The notes under the pieces are model-generated. The model was not told the DNA's origin and searched no databases. It worked only from the letters and a program-made list of their open reading frames with translations. Shown in pieces: positions 1 to 7,702 of a stretch of DNA of 64,000 nucleotides. Positions within the stretch are counted from its first letter, which is position 1. The number at the start of each line of letters is the position of its first letter. The position numbers and the translations under genes are program-made. Origin of the DNA: Kribbella kalugense (GTDB lineage Bacteria; Actinomycetota; Actinomycetes; Propionibacteriales; Kribbellaceae); the NCBI RefSeq assembly GCF_004365875.1, contig NZ_SODF01000002.1, positions 744,001-808,000 on the forward strand. Direction: 5' to 3'.

Positions 1-745
1 CGGCGAACGCGGTGACCGACACCTGCATGCTGCCGAAGAACAGTCCGATGCCGACGTTCGTGCCGACCAGTCCGGCGAACCGCTTGTGCAGCAGGCTCTT
101 GGGACTCACATGCTGACCAGGTGCTCCCTGCGGAGGCGCCGTACTGCGTTGCATCGCGACCAGGAAGCCGCCTGTCAGCAGGAGACTCGTGGCGAGTATC
201 GATCCGGCTACCGGGTTGGCCAGGGAGCTGACTGTTCCCACGAGTCCCGGGCCGACCATGAATGCGATGCCCACGCTCAACGACTCGAGTGCGAAAGCCG
301 AGGAAAGCAGTGGGGTTCCGTTGAGTGCGTGCGACCAGCGCGCTGCTGTCTGGGCGCCTAGCTGCGGGAGTGATCCACCAGCCAGGACACCAGCCACGAC
401 GAGCGACCAGAGTGGTGCGTTGTTGACGGTCAGGCCGATCAGCAGGGCTACGGCGACGGCGTGGGCGAGCAGGGTGACCGGCAACATGCGGGTCTGACCG
501 AAACGGTCGATGAGCCGGGCGACCTGTGGTCCGGCGACCGCTTCGGCGACGGCGAAGCCACCGGTCACGCTGCCGGCCGCGCCGTACGAGCCGGTCGCTC
601 CGTGGACCAGCCAGACGATTCCGAGGCCGGTCATCGCGATCCCGATCTTCGCCGGGACCGCTGCCAGGTAGAACTTCCATGCGCCGGGAGTCCGCAGTAC
701 TGCTGCGTAAGTGGGCGCGCCTATCCGTCCGGTGAGTGCCGGCAC
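1..745 (-). CDS. MFS transporter, N-terminal part (runs off left edge)
   Basis: The reverse strand reads open from a GTG at 745 to the left edge, about 248 codons with no stop. The product has the hydrophobic, Gly/Ala/Leu-rich segments of a major facilitator permease, including an early helix and loop ending LIDRFGQTR that matches the charged loop between helices 2 and 3 of MFS proteins. A central loop (HVSPKSLLHKRF) separates the first helices from the next half. GGAAGG lies about eight bases before the GTG and supports this start. It would act in the inner membrane as a drug or metabolite exporter; the substrate cannot be told. The C-terminal half is outside the window. The 172 bases between it and the next gene hold only a weak hairpin (850-866). 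Confidence 0.8.
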   Translation of the reverse strand, partial: MPALTGRIGAPTYAAVLRTPGAWKFYLAAVPAKIGIAMTGLGIVWLVHGATGSYGAAGSVTGGFAVAEAVAGPQVARLIDRFGQTRMLPVTLLAHAVAVALLIGLTVNNAPLWSLVVAGVLAGGSLPQLGAQTAARWSHALNGTPLLSSAFALESLSVGIAFMVGPGLVGTVSSLANPVAGSILATSLLLTGGFLVAMQRSTAPPQGAPGQHVSPKSLLHKRFAGLVGTNVGIGLFFGSMQVSVTAFA

Positions 746-917
746 GGTGAGACCTTCCGCTGCCCGGAGGGGCGGGGACTCGACCGTGGGCGTCCTGCTT
801 CGCCGGTCTGTCCGTCCGCCTAGAACCGTCCATGTTCGGCAGGAAGTTTCCCTTCGATAGGAAGGGGGGACGCTCGCCGCCTGCCGGCACTGTCAACGGG
901 CAGAAACCTTCGTTGCT

Positions 918-1667
918 TCAGGTTGACCCGAACATCATACCGTCCCGGAGCACCGGCACGCTCCGGCTCTGGTCCACCTCCGCGGCGATCGCGACATCCT
1001 CCGGATAGCCGTACTGCGTGAGCTCGCGACCGCTGGCGCACTCGTGCAGAAGGTTGGGCAGCTCGTCGGCCACAGCGTCGTACGCCGCCACCGCTGCTCG
1101 TGCCTCCGGGGACAGATCGTTCTGGTCGAGCGCACTCAGGAACCCGCCGGCTCCCCAGAGGTCCTCGACGGCCGGCCGGAGCGAGCCGTCGTGCCACCGC
1201 TCCCCTGCCGCGATCGCGACGACCCTGCGGCCGGCGCCCTGCGCCTTCACCCAGTCCGCGGCGGCCTGGCGATTACGCAACGACACCGCGATCACCGTCG
1301 CCCCGCCATCGCTGAGTTCCTTGGCGATCGTCGACCCGTTCGGCGACGGCAGCACGAGTCTGGCGACACCCTGCGCCCGACGGATCGTCACCGGCGACAA
1401 GCTCACGTCACCCGGCCCGGCCTCGGATCGCCCGACGGCTAGCTTGGCATTCCGACGGTCGGCGTACGCGACCGCTGTCTCGTCCCGCCATCGATAGGGA
1501 TAGACCTCGATGCCGAGGTCGGCCGCGACCGTCACCGCGGTCGTGAACGACAACACGTCGACCACAGCCACGATGTCCCCGGCAACGACTCCGGCCCCGA
1601 CCGGCCCCCACTCGAATCCGACGCTGAACCCGTCCTGGGCATAAGGGCTGGTCACCCGACGGATCAT
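918..1667 (-). CDS. 2-phosphosulfolactate phosphatase (ComB) family protein
   Basis: The protein of about 249 residues carries the ComB-family signatures VVDVLSFTTAV near the N-terminus and LPSPNGS in the middle, and has the usual family length. ComB in methanogens dephosphorylates 2-phosphosulfolactate in coenzyme M synthesis. Actinobacteria lack that pathway, so here the true substrate is unknown and the name is only a family label. I chose the ATG at 1667 (MIRRVTSPYAQ) over an upstream TTG at 1691 because homologues begin shortly before the YAQ segment. It follows the DUF3151 gene on the same strand with about 30 bases between them, so the two may be co-transcribed. Confidence 0.75.
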   Translation of the reverse strand: MIRRVTSPYAQDGFSVGFEWGPVGAGVVAGDIVAVVDVLSFTTAVTVAADLGIEVYPYRWRDETAVAYADRRNAKLAVGRSEAGPGDVSLSPVTIRRAQGVARLVLPSPNGSTIAKELSDGGATVIAVSLRNRQAAADWVKAQGAGRRVVAIAAGERWHDGSLRPAVEDLWGAGGFLSALDQNDLSPEARAAVAAYDAVADELPNLLHECASGRELTQYGYPEDVAIAAEVDQSRSVPVLRDGMMFGST

Positions 1668-1698
1668 CCCGCCGAGCAACCAACCCGACAACCAGGTT

Positions 1699-2106
1699 TC
1701 AGCTCAAGGCGTCAGCGGCGGCCGGCGACGAGTCCCGAAGGAACGTCGTACAGCGCTCTGCCTCGTCCTTCTCGTCGATGAGCGCCGCGGCCTTGCCGAG
1801 TGCCGCGAGCGCACGAAGGAACCCGCGGTTCGGCTCGTGCTCCCACGGCACCGGGCCGTGGCCCTTCCAGCCGTTCCGCCGGAGCAGGTCGAGCGCACGG
1901 TGATAGCCGGTCCGCGCGAACGCGTACGCTTCGATCGTCCGGGCGTCCGCCAGCGCGCCCTCGGCCAGCACGGCCCAGGCGAGCGACGACGTCGGATGCT
2001 TGGCCGCGACCTCGGCCGGGGGGACCCCGTCGGCGAGTTCCGCCGCGGCCGGGTCGACCGGTAGTAGTGTCTCGGGTGGACCTGAGAGCAGATTGTTCAA
2101 TTCCAT
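1699..2106 (-). CDS. DUF3151 family protein
   Basis: A 135-residue soluble protein starting MELNNLLSGPPETLLP. The order LLxGPPETLLP, then HPxSSLAWA, then AYAFARTGYHRALD and a W-rich segment GHGPVPWEHEPNRGFLRAL is the pattern of the actinobacterial DUF3151 family. The helical, TPR-like C-terminal half fits that family. Its function is not known. The ATG at 2106 is preferred over a GTG at 2127 because homologues begin at this methionine. The gene is divergent from the HNH nuclease gene, with 143 bases between the two starts that must hold both promoters. Confidence 0.8.
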   Translation of the reverse strand: MELNNLLSGPPETLLPVDPAAAELADGVPPAEVAAKHPTSSLAWAVLAEGALADARTIEAYAFARTGYHRALDLLRRNGWKGHGPVPWEHEPNRGFLRALAALGKAAALIDEKDEAERCTTFLRDSSPAAADALS

Positions 2107-2249
2107 AAGCACATCTTCGCCGATCACGCAGCCGTACCGGCACGTGACCGTCTGGCGAAATCCGTTGACCGTTCACCCAGCGGCCACGGATGCTTGAGAC
2201 CCTGCGTCAACCGCCGTGGTTCCCAGCTACGGCCGGAAGGAGGCACCGG

Positions 2250-2699
2250 ATGAGCGTCATAGTCCTGAACGCGTCGTACGAGCCGCTGCACACCGTGTCG
2301 ATCCAGCACGCCATCCGGATGCTGGTCCGCGAGGTCGCAGTGGTCGAAGAGGCGCACGGAGAGCGGACCATCGGCCCTTTTCCGGTTCCACGCGTTCTGC
2401 GCCTGGTCCGGTATGTCGTGACCCACTGGCGCTACGCCGCCGGCCGGATGAAGTACAGCAAGCACGGCGTACTGCGTAGGGACAAGTTCCGGTGTGCGTA
2501 CTGCGGCCTGGACAACGCGGACACGATGGACCACGTCCAACCCAGATCCAGGGGCGGCCGCACCGAGTGGCTCAATGCCGTGGCCGCCCATGCCTCCTGC
2601 AATGAGCGGAAAGGCAACCGCACCCCCGGCGAGGCCAACATGCCCCTCCTCTGGCAACCCTGGGTACCAACCCGCGCCGAGCTCGTCATAGAAAGATGA
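2250..2699 (+). CDS. HNH endonuclease
   Basis: The 149-residue product starts MSVIVLNASYEPL, a typical opening of actinobacterial HNH endonucleases. The nuclease core is C-terminal: CAYC at residues 82-85, DH at 94-95 (MDHVQPRSRGG), Asn109, His114 and Cys117 followed by NERKGNRTP. These are the metal-binding and catalytic positions of the HNH fold, so the protein should cut DNA; its target is unknown. The start is fixed by a strong AGGAGG Shine-Dalgarno sequence about eight bases upstream of 2250; the longer reading frame from 2190 is not needed. The stop codon lies inside a terminator hairpin. Confidence 0.9.
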   Translation: MSVIVLNASYEPLHTVSIQHAIRMLVREVAVVEEAHGERTIGPFPVPRVLRLVRYVVTHWRYAAGRMKYSKHGVLRRDKFRCAYCGLDNADTMDHVQPRSRGGRTEWLNAVAAHASCNERKGNRTPGEANMPLLWQPWVPTRAELVIER

Positions 2700-2711
2700 C
2701 GAGCATTTTTT
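2681..2711 (+). terminator. Intrinsic terminator overlapping the HNH stop codon
   Basis: GCTCGTCAT (2681-2689) and ATGACGAGC (2696-2704) form a perfect 9-bp stem around a six-base loop, followed at once by A and six T residues (2705-2711). This is a textbook intrinsic terminator, unusual in such GC-rich DNA. It contains the HNH stop codon (2697-2699) and ends exactly one base before the ATG of the next gene. Confidence 0.85.
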
Positions 2712-3440
2712 ATGCCCGTTTCCAGGCTCGAGATCACAACTGTCGCTGATCGGCCTGAGCTCGCCCACGCGGACATCGACGTCGGCTACTGGCCCGAGTT
2801 CATGCGCCACAACCACGTCTCCGCGGCGTACTTCGCCCAGGTCCCCGAGACCTTCCCGGCAACCTGCCTGATCGCCACCGCGGGCGACTCAATCGTCGGC
2901 GACGCCCAAGCCGTTCAACTCGCTTTCGGATCAGAGCTGCCCGCCGGCGGCTGGGAACAGGCTGTCGTCCAGGCCTTCAGCGACGTACGCCTTCCGGCAA
3001 CCGCCGCCTGCGCGCTGAACATCAGCGTCGCGCAGACCTGGCAGGGCCAAGGCGTAGCCGCCCTCCTCCTCACCGCCCTCCGGGACGCAACTGCTCGGCT
3101 CGGCCTGGCCGACCTGTACGCACCTGTCCGGCCGACCGCCAAGCACCTGGAGCCGGGCACACCGATGCGTGAGTACGCGAGCCGGACCCGCTCAGACGGG
3201 CTCCCGGCCGATCCCTGGCTGCGGACGCACGTTCGCGCCGGCGGACTGGTTGCCGGTATCGCCCCGGCCTCCTGGGTGGTCGCCGGCTCCCTGGCCGAGT
3301 GGCGTGAGTGGACCGGTCTCCCGTTCGATCGCACCGGCCCGGTCGAGGTGCCGGGCGCACTGTCGCTGGTGGACTGCTCCTTGGACGAGGACCGGGCGAC
3401 CTACGTCGAAGCGAACATCTGGGTTCGTCATCGGATGTGA
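2712..3440 (+). CDS. GNAT family N-acetyltransferase
   Basis: A 242-residue protein with the GNAT acetyl-CoA-binding signature QGQGVAALLL near residues 113-122, in a central beta-alpha fold. The C-terminal third (WxxGLPFDRTGPVEVPGAL) is a long extension found in some actinobacterial GNAT proteins. The acceptor substrate is unknown. The start is odd: the ATG lies directly against the U-tract of the preceding terminator, so there is no room for a Shine-Dalgarno sequence. Either the mRNA is leaderless with a promoter inside the HNH gene, or translation starts further in. Downstream methionines are late (residue 31), which would remove part of the conserved fold. Confidence 0.75.
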   Translation: MPVSRLEITTVADRPELAHADIDVGYWPEFMRHNHVSAAYFAQVPETFPATCLIATAGDSIVGDAQAVQLAFGSELPAGGWEQAVVQAFSDVRLPATAACALNISVAQTWQGQGVAALLLTALRDATARLGLADLYAPVRPTAKHLEPGTPMREYASRTRSDGLPADPWLRTHVRAGGLVAGIAPASWVVAGSLAEWREWTGLPFDRTGPVEVPGALSLVDCSLDEDRATYVEANIWVRHRM

Positions 3441-3519
3441 GGTCGGCTTAGGTTGGCGGTTCTCCACAGGTTTGAGAAAGTTGTTCTGAGACGGGCCTGA
3501 TCGCGGCAAGTTCTAGGGC

Positions 3520-4488
3520 ATGAATCCTCAACTTGCTGTGATGGCGTCGATCCGGGGTGGCGTGTTCACCCGGGCCGACGCGCGTGCCTGTGGTTACTCC
3601 GACGCCGACATCGACACCCTGCTGGACACCGGCTCCTGGCGCCGGATCCGGCGCGGGACGTATGCCGCCCACCGCTCGCTGATGCTCGTCACCGACGAGG
3701 TCGTGCACCTGCGGAGGGTCTACCGCGTCCTCCACGACAGCGGCCCTGATGTCTACGCCAGTCATCAGTCCGCCGCGGCTCTACATGCCTTACCTGTCTG
3801 GGGTCTCGACCTGAGCCGAGTCCACGTGACGGCTTCCAACGGACGATCCGGACGACTACGCGGCGTCCATCGCCACATCCGCGATCCAGTCGGCCCCGGG
3901 CTGCAGCTGTGGAACAAGCTCCCGATGGCCTCGCCCGCCCGCGCGATCGCCGAGGTGGCAGCCACAGCGCCGACCGTGCCCGCGGTCGTGCTCGCCGACG
4001 CCGCGCTGTACGCCGGACTCGTCAACAGACGCACGTTGAAACGCGCAGTCACCCTGCTCGACAACGGCAACAAGCGGGCACTCACGGTCCTGGACCACCT
4101 CACCGGCGCGGCCTCGGTCGGCGAGTCCCGCCTCCGCTTCATCCTCGCCCGAGCAGGACTGCCGACTCCGACCCCATCACCACCGCTGGAAACCGAGGAC
4201 CCCGACGTCCCCGCCGAAGGACTGTGGTTCCCCGACGAACGCACCGTTGTCGAGTTCGAGCCGCGTTTTCCCTTCTGGTGCGAGGAATTCGAGCCCTCCG
4301 TCGAAGAACCGTTCCCCGAACTGACGGCCGCCGATCCCGACGGACCGCAACCCGTCGAGCACTGCTGGATCTCCTGGGCGGACCTCGACGATCCACCGAC
4401 CGTGGCCGACCGCATCCGAACCACGTTCACCCGAGCAGCCCGCCGTACCGGCATCCGCCACTTCGACCTAGCCAGAGCCCGGATGTGA
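3520..4488 (+). CDS. AbiEi-like protein with degenerate DUF559-type C-terminal domain
   Basis: The N-terminal part (about residues 1-60: GGVFTRADARACGYSD, then WRRIRRGTYAA) matches the winged-helix AbiEi antitoxin domain. The middle part carries the usual SHQSAAALHALPVWG and MASPARAIAEVA segments. In the family the C-terminus is a Vsr/DUF559-like nuclease domain with a conserved RxDF and VEFDG. Here the first motif reads VPAEGLWFPD and the second VVEFEP, and the later DRxR motif is missing, so the nuclease centre looks lost. No AbiEii toxin gene is adjacent. CAAGTT seven bases before the ATG resembles a leaderless -10 element. Compare the intact relative at 58990-59895. Confidence 0.7.
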   Translation: MNPQLAVMASIRGGVFTRADARACGYSDADIDTLLDTGSWRRIRRGTYAAHRSLMLVTDEVVHLRRVYRVLHDSGPDVYASHQSAAALHALPVWGLDLSRVHVTASNGRSGRLRGVHRHIRDPVGPGLQLWNKLPMASPARAIAEVAATAPTVPAVVLADAALYAGLVNRRTLKRAVTLLDNGNKRALTVLDHLTGAASVGESRLRFILARAGLPTPTPSPPLETEDPDVPAEGLWFPDERTVVEFEPRFPFWCEEFEPSVEEPFPELTAADPDGPQPVEHCWISWADLDDPPTVADRIRTTFTRAARRTGIRHFDLARARM

Positions 4489-4490
4489 GA

Positions 4491-4524
4491 GAAGGGCTCA
4501 CCGCCAGATGGCGGTGAGCCCTTC
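4491..4524. terminator. Bidirectional hairpin terminator
   Basis: GAAGGGCTCACCGCC (4491-4505), a four-base loop AGAT, and the perfect complement (4510-4524) form a 15-bp stem just after the AbiEi-like stop codon and before the convergent fbaA stop codon. There is no U-tract. The position between converging genes and the perfect stem support a two-way terminator. Confidence 0.8.
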
Positions 4525-4556
4525 GCAGACTCTCTTCGAGGAGGACCCAGATGATC

Positions 4557-5582
4557 TCAGGCGTTCAGCGACGTACCCGTCGAGCGAAGGTTCTCGCAGG
4601 CCTCGCCGACGCGCTTCGCCATACCTTCCTCGCCCGCCTTGCCCCAGGCGCGCGGGTCGTAGGCCTTCTTGTTGCCGACCTCGCCGTCCACCTTCAGCAC
4701 ACCGTCGTAGTTGGCGAACATGTGGCCGGCCACCGGCCGCGTGAACGCGTACTGCGTGTCGGTGTCGACGTTCATCTTGATCACGCCGTGGTCGACCGCG
4801 GCCCGGATCTCTTCCAGCGTCGAGCCGGAGCCGCCGTGGAACACCAGGTCGAACGGGCGCTCCTTGCCGAGCTTGGCGCCGACCTGCTCCTGGATCTCGG
4901 CCAGGATCTCCGGCCGCAGCTTGACCGCACCCGGCTTGTAGACGCCGTGCACGTTGCCGAAGGTCAGCGCGGTCAGGTAGCGGCCGTTCTCGCCGGTGCC
5001 GAGCGCCTCGACCGTGGCCAGGCCGTCCTCGACGGTCGTGTAGAGCTTCTCGTTGATCTCGTTGGCGACGCCGTCCTCCTCGCCACCGACGACGCCGACC
5101 TCGATCTCCAGGACGATCTTCGCCGCGGCCGTCTTGGCCAGCAGCTCCTTGGCGATCTCCAGGTTCTCGGTCAGCGGCACCGCGGAGCCGTCCCACATGT
5201 GCGACTGGAACAGCGGGTTCTCGCCGCGCGCGACGCGCTCGGCGGAGATCTGCAGCAGCGGCCGGACGAAGCCCTCGAGCTTGTCCTTCGGGCAGTGGTC
5301 GGTGTGCAGCGCGATGTTCACCGGGTAGTTCTTGGCGACCTCGTGCGCGTACGCCGCCAGCGCCACCGCGCCGGACACCATGTTCTTCACGGTCGGGCCG
5401 GACAGGTACTCCGCTCCGCCGGTGGAGACCTGGACGATGCCGTCCGAGCCCGCCTCGGCGAAACCGCGGATCGCCGCGTTCAGCGTCTGCGAGGAGCTGA
5501 CATTGATGGCCGGGTAGGCGAAGCGGTTCTGCTTGGCCTTGTCCAGCATCTGGGCGTAGACCTCAGGGGTTGCAATAGGCAT
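4557..5582 (-). CDS. fbaA: Class II fructose-bisphosphate aldolase
   Basis: The 341-residue protein matches class II (zinc) fructose-1,6-bisphosphate aldolase over its full usual length. The zinc and catalytic segment ALHTDHC (His93, Asp95, His96), the IVLEIEVGVVGGEEDG loop, FGNVHG and the phosphate-binding FHGGSGS are all present. It cleaves fructose 1,6-bisphosphate into dihydroxyacetone phosphate and glyceraldehyde 3-phosphate in glycolysis and makes it in gluconeogenesis. GAGGAG lies upstream of the ATG. It is read in the same direction as the GntR regulator upstream, with 207 bases between them. That gap contains AGACCAGT (5712-5719), a half-site like those at the GntR/SIS promoter. Confidence 0.95.
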   Translation of the reverse strand: MPIATPEVYAQMLDKAKQNRFAYPAINVSSSQTLNAAIRGFAEAGSDGIVQVSTGGAEYLSGPTVKNMVSGAVALAAYAHEVAKNYPVNIALHTDHCPKDKLEGFVRPLLQISAERVARGENPLFQSHMWDGSAVPLTENLEIAKELLAKTAAAKIVLEIEVGVVGGEEDGVANEINEKLYTTVEDGLATVEALGTGENGRYLTALTFGNVHGVYKPGAVKLRPEILAEIQEQVGAKLGKERPFDLVFHGGSGSTLEEIRAAVDHGVIKMNVDTDTQYAFTRPVAGHMFANYDGVLKVDGEVGNKKAYDPRAWGKAGEEGMAKRVGEACENLRSTGTSLNA

Positions 5583-5789
5583 GTCTCGCGATACTCCTCA
5601 CAACACAGTTCTTGTGGGTTCGGCTCCAGTATTGCCGCTCGGTACTTCGTCGTATCCGGCGGCCCGCCTACCGAGCCGGCCCGGTGGCCGGGGAGCGATC
5701 GGCAGGGATGCAGACCAGTTGATGAACAGGACCGATCCAGTTCGTTGCGTCCGGATGTCCTCCAGGGTCGGAGGCAGGGCCGGGGACGG

Positions 5790-6509
5790 TCAGGCGGACC
5801 CGGTTCGCGGGCCGCGGGGAGTCAGGGCCATGTGCAGCCGGTAGCGGTCGGCGCGGTAGGCCGACCAGGACAGCTCGACGACCTTGCGGCCGGCGAAGGT
5901 GGTGCGCTCGAGGACCAGCAGGGGTGCCCGCCTGGCCACGCCGAGCACCCGGGCGACATGACCGTCGGCGTTGTCCGCCCGGACGGTCTGCTCACCGGAG
6001 GTGACGACGACGTCGTACTCACTGGCAAAGACGTCGTACAGAGTGCCGAGCTCGCGGCCGAGCAGGCCGGGGAAGAGCGCGGACGGGTAGTAGCCGACCT
6101 CGTAGGCCATCGGCGACGCGTCGGCGGTGCGGAGCCGCTCCACCCGGATCACCTTGGTGCCCTTGGCAACGCGCAGGCCCTTGGCGGTCTCGTCGGAGGC
6201 CTCGATCTCGCTGGCCGACAGGACCACGGTCCCGGGCTCGAGCCCGCGGGCCCGCATCTCCCGGGAGAACGAGGTGAGGTGCAGTTGCGAGTCGACCTGG
6301 GGACCGGTGACGAACGTCCCCTTGCCGTGCACCCGCTCCAGAGCGCCGGATTCGACCAGGTCGCTGATCGCCTGCCGGACGGTCACCCGGGAGACGTTCA
6401 GCTTGTCCACCAGGGCGCGTTCGGAAGGGATCGGGTCGCCGGGATGCAGCTCGACATCGATCAGCCGTTCCAGCACCGATCGGACCTGGGCCCGCTTGGT
6501 CGCCACCAT
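5790..6509 (-). CDS. GntR family regulator, HutC/DasR subfamily
   Basis: The 239-residue protein has an N-terminal GntR winged helix (IPSERALVDKLNVSRVTVRQAI, about residues 28-50; then GTFV) and a C-terminal UTRA ligand-binding domain typical of HutC-type regulators such as DasR and NagR, which sense phosphorylated amino sugars. It is divergent from the SIS-domain gene and lies upstream of fbaA, so it probably controls one or both. The start ATG at 6509 is preceded by GGAGGATCG. Identity of the effector is inference from the subfamily and from the neighbouring sugar-phosphate enzyme. Confidence 0.85.
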   Translation of the reverse strand: MVATKRAQVRSVLERLIDVELHPGDPIPSERALVDKLNVSRVTVRQAISDLVESGALERVHGKGTFVTGPQVDSQLHLTSFSREMRARGLEPGTVVLSASEIEASDETAKGLRVAKGTKVIRVERLRTADASPMAYEVGYYPSALFPGLLGRELGTLYDVFASEYDVVVTSGEQTVRADNADGHVARVLGVARRAPLLVLERTTFAGRKVVELSWSAYRADRYRLHMALTPRGPRTGSA

Positions 6510-6593
6510 GGAATCTCGATCCTCCAGACCTCGGCGAGTCTCGGGGGTGCCCCGGGACGCCGCTCACTGCTATCGTGCGCAGCATACCTGTTA

Positions 6594-6611
6594 AGACCAG
6601 ATAGGACCAGT
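6594..6611 (+). promoter_or_regulatory. Candidate GntR (DasR-like) operator
   Basis: AGACCAG (6594-6600) is followed ten bases later by GGACCAGT (6604-6611), so two half-sites fall on the same face of the helix, overlapping the GTG start of the SIS gene. AGACCA is the half-site of the DasR dre consensus. A further AGACCAGT at 5712-5719 lies upstream of fbaA. The match is to half-sites only, not the full palindrome. Confidence 0.45.
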
Positions 6612-7668
6612 GATCCCAGTGGTGTCTGTCCCCGCCTCGGAAACCCAGATGGCGCGCGAGATTGCCGAGCAGCCAGCCGCACTCGCGGCGACGTTCGAGC
6701 ACGTGCTGCCGCTGCGGCACGACATCACCCGGCTCGCGGCCGGGCGGCGGAACGTGATCTTCGTGGCCCGCGGATCGTCCGACAACGCCGGGGTCTACGG
6801 CCGCTACCTGACCGAGATCCACGCCGGCCGGCAGGCCTCGCTGGCCGCTCCCTCGGTGGCCACGCTGTACGGCGCCAACCTCGACCTGTCGAACTCGCTG
6901 GTCGTCGCGGTCAGCCAGTCGGGTGCGACCCAGGAGATCATCGAAACGGCCGAGTGGGCGAAGCGGAACGGCGCCGCGGTCGTCGGCATCACGAACGACG
7001 GCGACAGCCCGCTGGCGTCGACCGCCGACGTCGCCCTGATCACCCAGGCCGGCAAGGAGCTCGCCGTACCGGCCACCAAGACCTACACGACCCAGCTGGC
7101 CGCGATCACGGTCGCCGTGGACGCACTTGCACAGCGGCCGGGGACGCTCGACGCAGACATCGCGCGGGTGTCGGACGCGGCGGCGAAGATGCTGTCCGGA
7201 TCGGTCGAGGCCGCTGCCGACCTGCTGGTCGGCGCGCACGACGTCCTCGCGAGCGGTCGCGGGCTGACGTTCGGCACGACCCTCGAGGTCGCGCTGAAGC
7301 TCGAGGAGACCTGCCTCCAGCCGGTCCGCGGACTCTCGTACGCCGACCTGAAGCACGGCCCGATCGCGGTCGTCGACGCCGACCTGGTGACGATCCTGGT
7401 CGCGGCGGCCGACGGCCCGGCCCTGCCTGGCATGACGGAGCTGGCCGGCATCGTCCGCGACAAGGGCAGCAAGATCCTCGGCATCGGCGGCGACCCGACG
7501 TTCGCCTCCCGCTGCGACGTGAACCTGGCCGGCCCGGACCTCCCCGAGACCCTGGCCCCCCTGGCCCTCGTCATCCCCGCCCAACGAGCCATCGAACTCC
7601 TCGCCCGCAAACTCGGCCTGGACCCCGACGCACCCCGAGGCCTCCGCAAAGTAACCCAAACCGACTGA
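6610..7668 (+). CDS. SIS domain protein (glucosamine-6-phosphate deaminase/isomerase-like)
   Basis: The 352-residue protein consists of two SIS sugar-isomerase domains. The first has the phosphate-binding segments FVARGSSDNAG and VVAVSQSGATQE; the second has RGLTFGTTLEVALKLEE and SYADLKHGP, the pattern of the isomerase half of GlmS and of NagB-II/AgaS-like deaminases. No glutaminase domain is present, so it should act on an amino-sugar phosphate rather than make it from glutamine. It is divergent from the DasR-like regulator, which fits induction by amino sugars. The start may be the GTG at 6610 or one of two GTG codons just after (6619, 6622). Confidence 0.8.
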   Translation: MIPVVSVPASETQMAREIAEQPAALAATFEHVLPLRHDITRLAAGRRNVIFVARGSSDNAGVYGRYLTEIHAGRQASLAAPSVATLYGANLDLSNSLVVAVSQSGATQEIIETAEWAKRNGAAVVGITNDGDSPLASTADVALITQAGKELAVPATKTYTTQLAAITVAVDALAQRPGTLDADIARVSDAAAKMLSGSVEAAADLLVGAHDVLASGRGLTFGTTLEVALKLEETCLQPVRGLSYADLKHGPIAVVDADLVTILVAAADGPALPGMTELAGIVRDKGSKILGIGGDPTFASRCDVNLAGPDLPETLAPLALVIPAQRAIELLARKLGLDPDAPRGLRKVTQTD

Positions 7669-7683
7669 CCCCAGGCCCGGTTG

Positions 7684-7702
7684 GTCGCAATAGCATTGCG
7701 AC
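7684..7702. promoter_or_regulatory. Perfect palindrome abutting a start codon
   Basis: GTCGCAAT (7684-7691), a three-base centre AGC, and ATTGCGAC (7695-7702) form a perfect 8-bp inverted repeat. It ends at the base before the GTG of the next gene and contains the -10-like TAGCAT. It could be an operator for that gene or a hairpin ending the SIS transcript; there is no U-tract. Confidence 0.5.
7691..7696 (+). promoter_or_regulatory. -10 element of a probable leaderless promoter
   Basis: TAGCAT is followed by six bases and the GTG at 7703, the spacing expected if transcription begins at the start codon. No Shine-Dalgarno sequence is present. Confidence 0.5.

Noticed and set aside
2124..2816. 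Reverse 230-codon frame over the HNH gene
   Set aside because: Antisense to a clear HNH endonuclease with a strong ribosome site; no recognisable domain.
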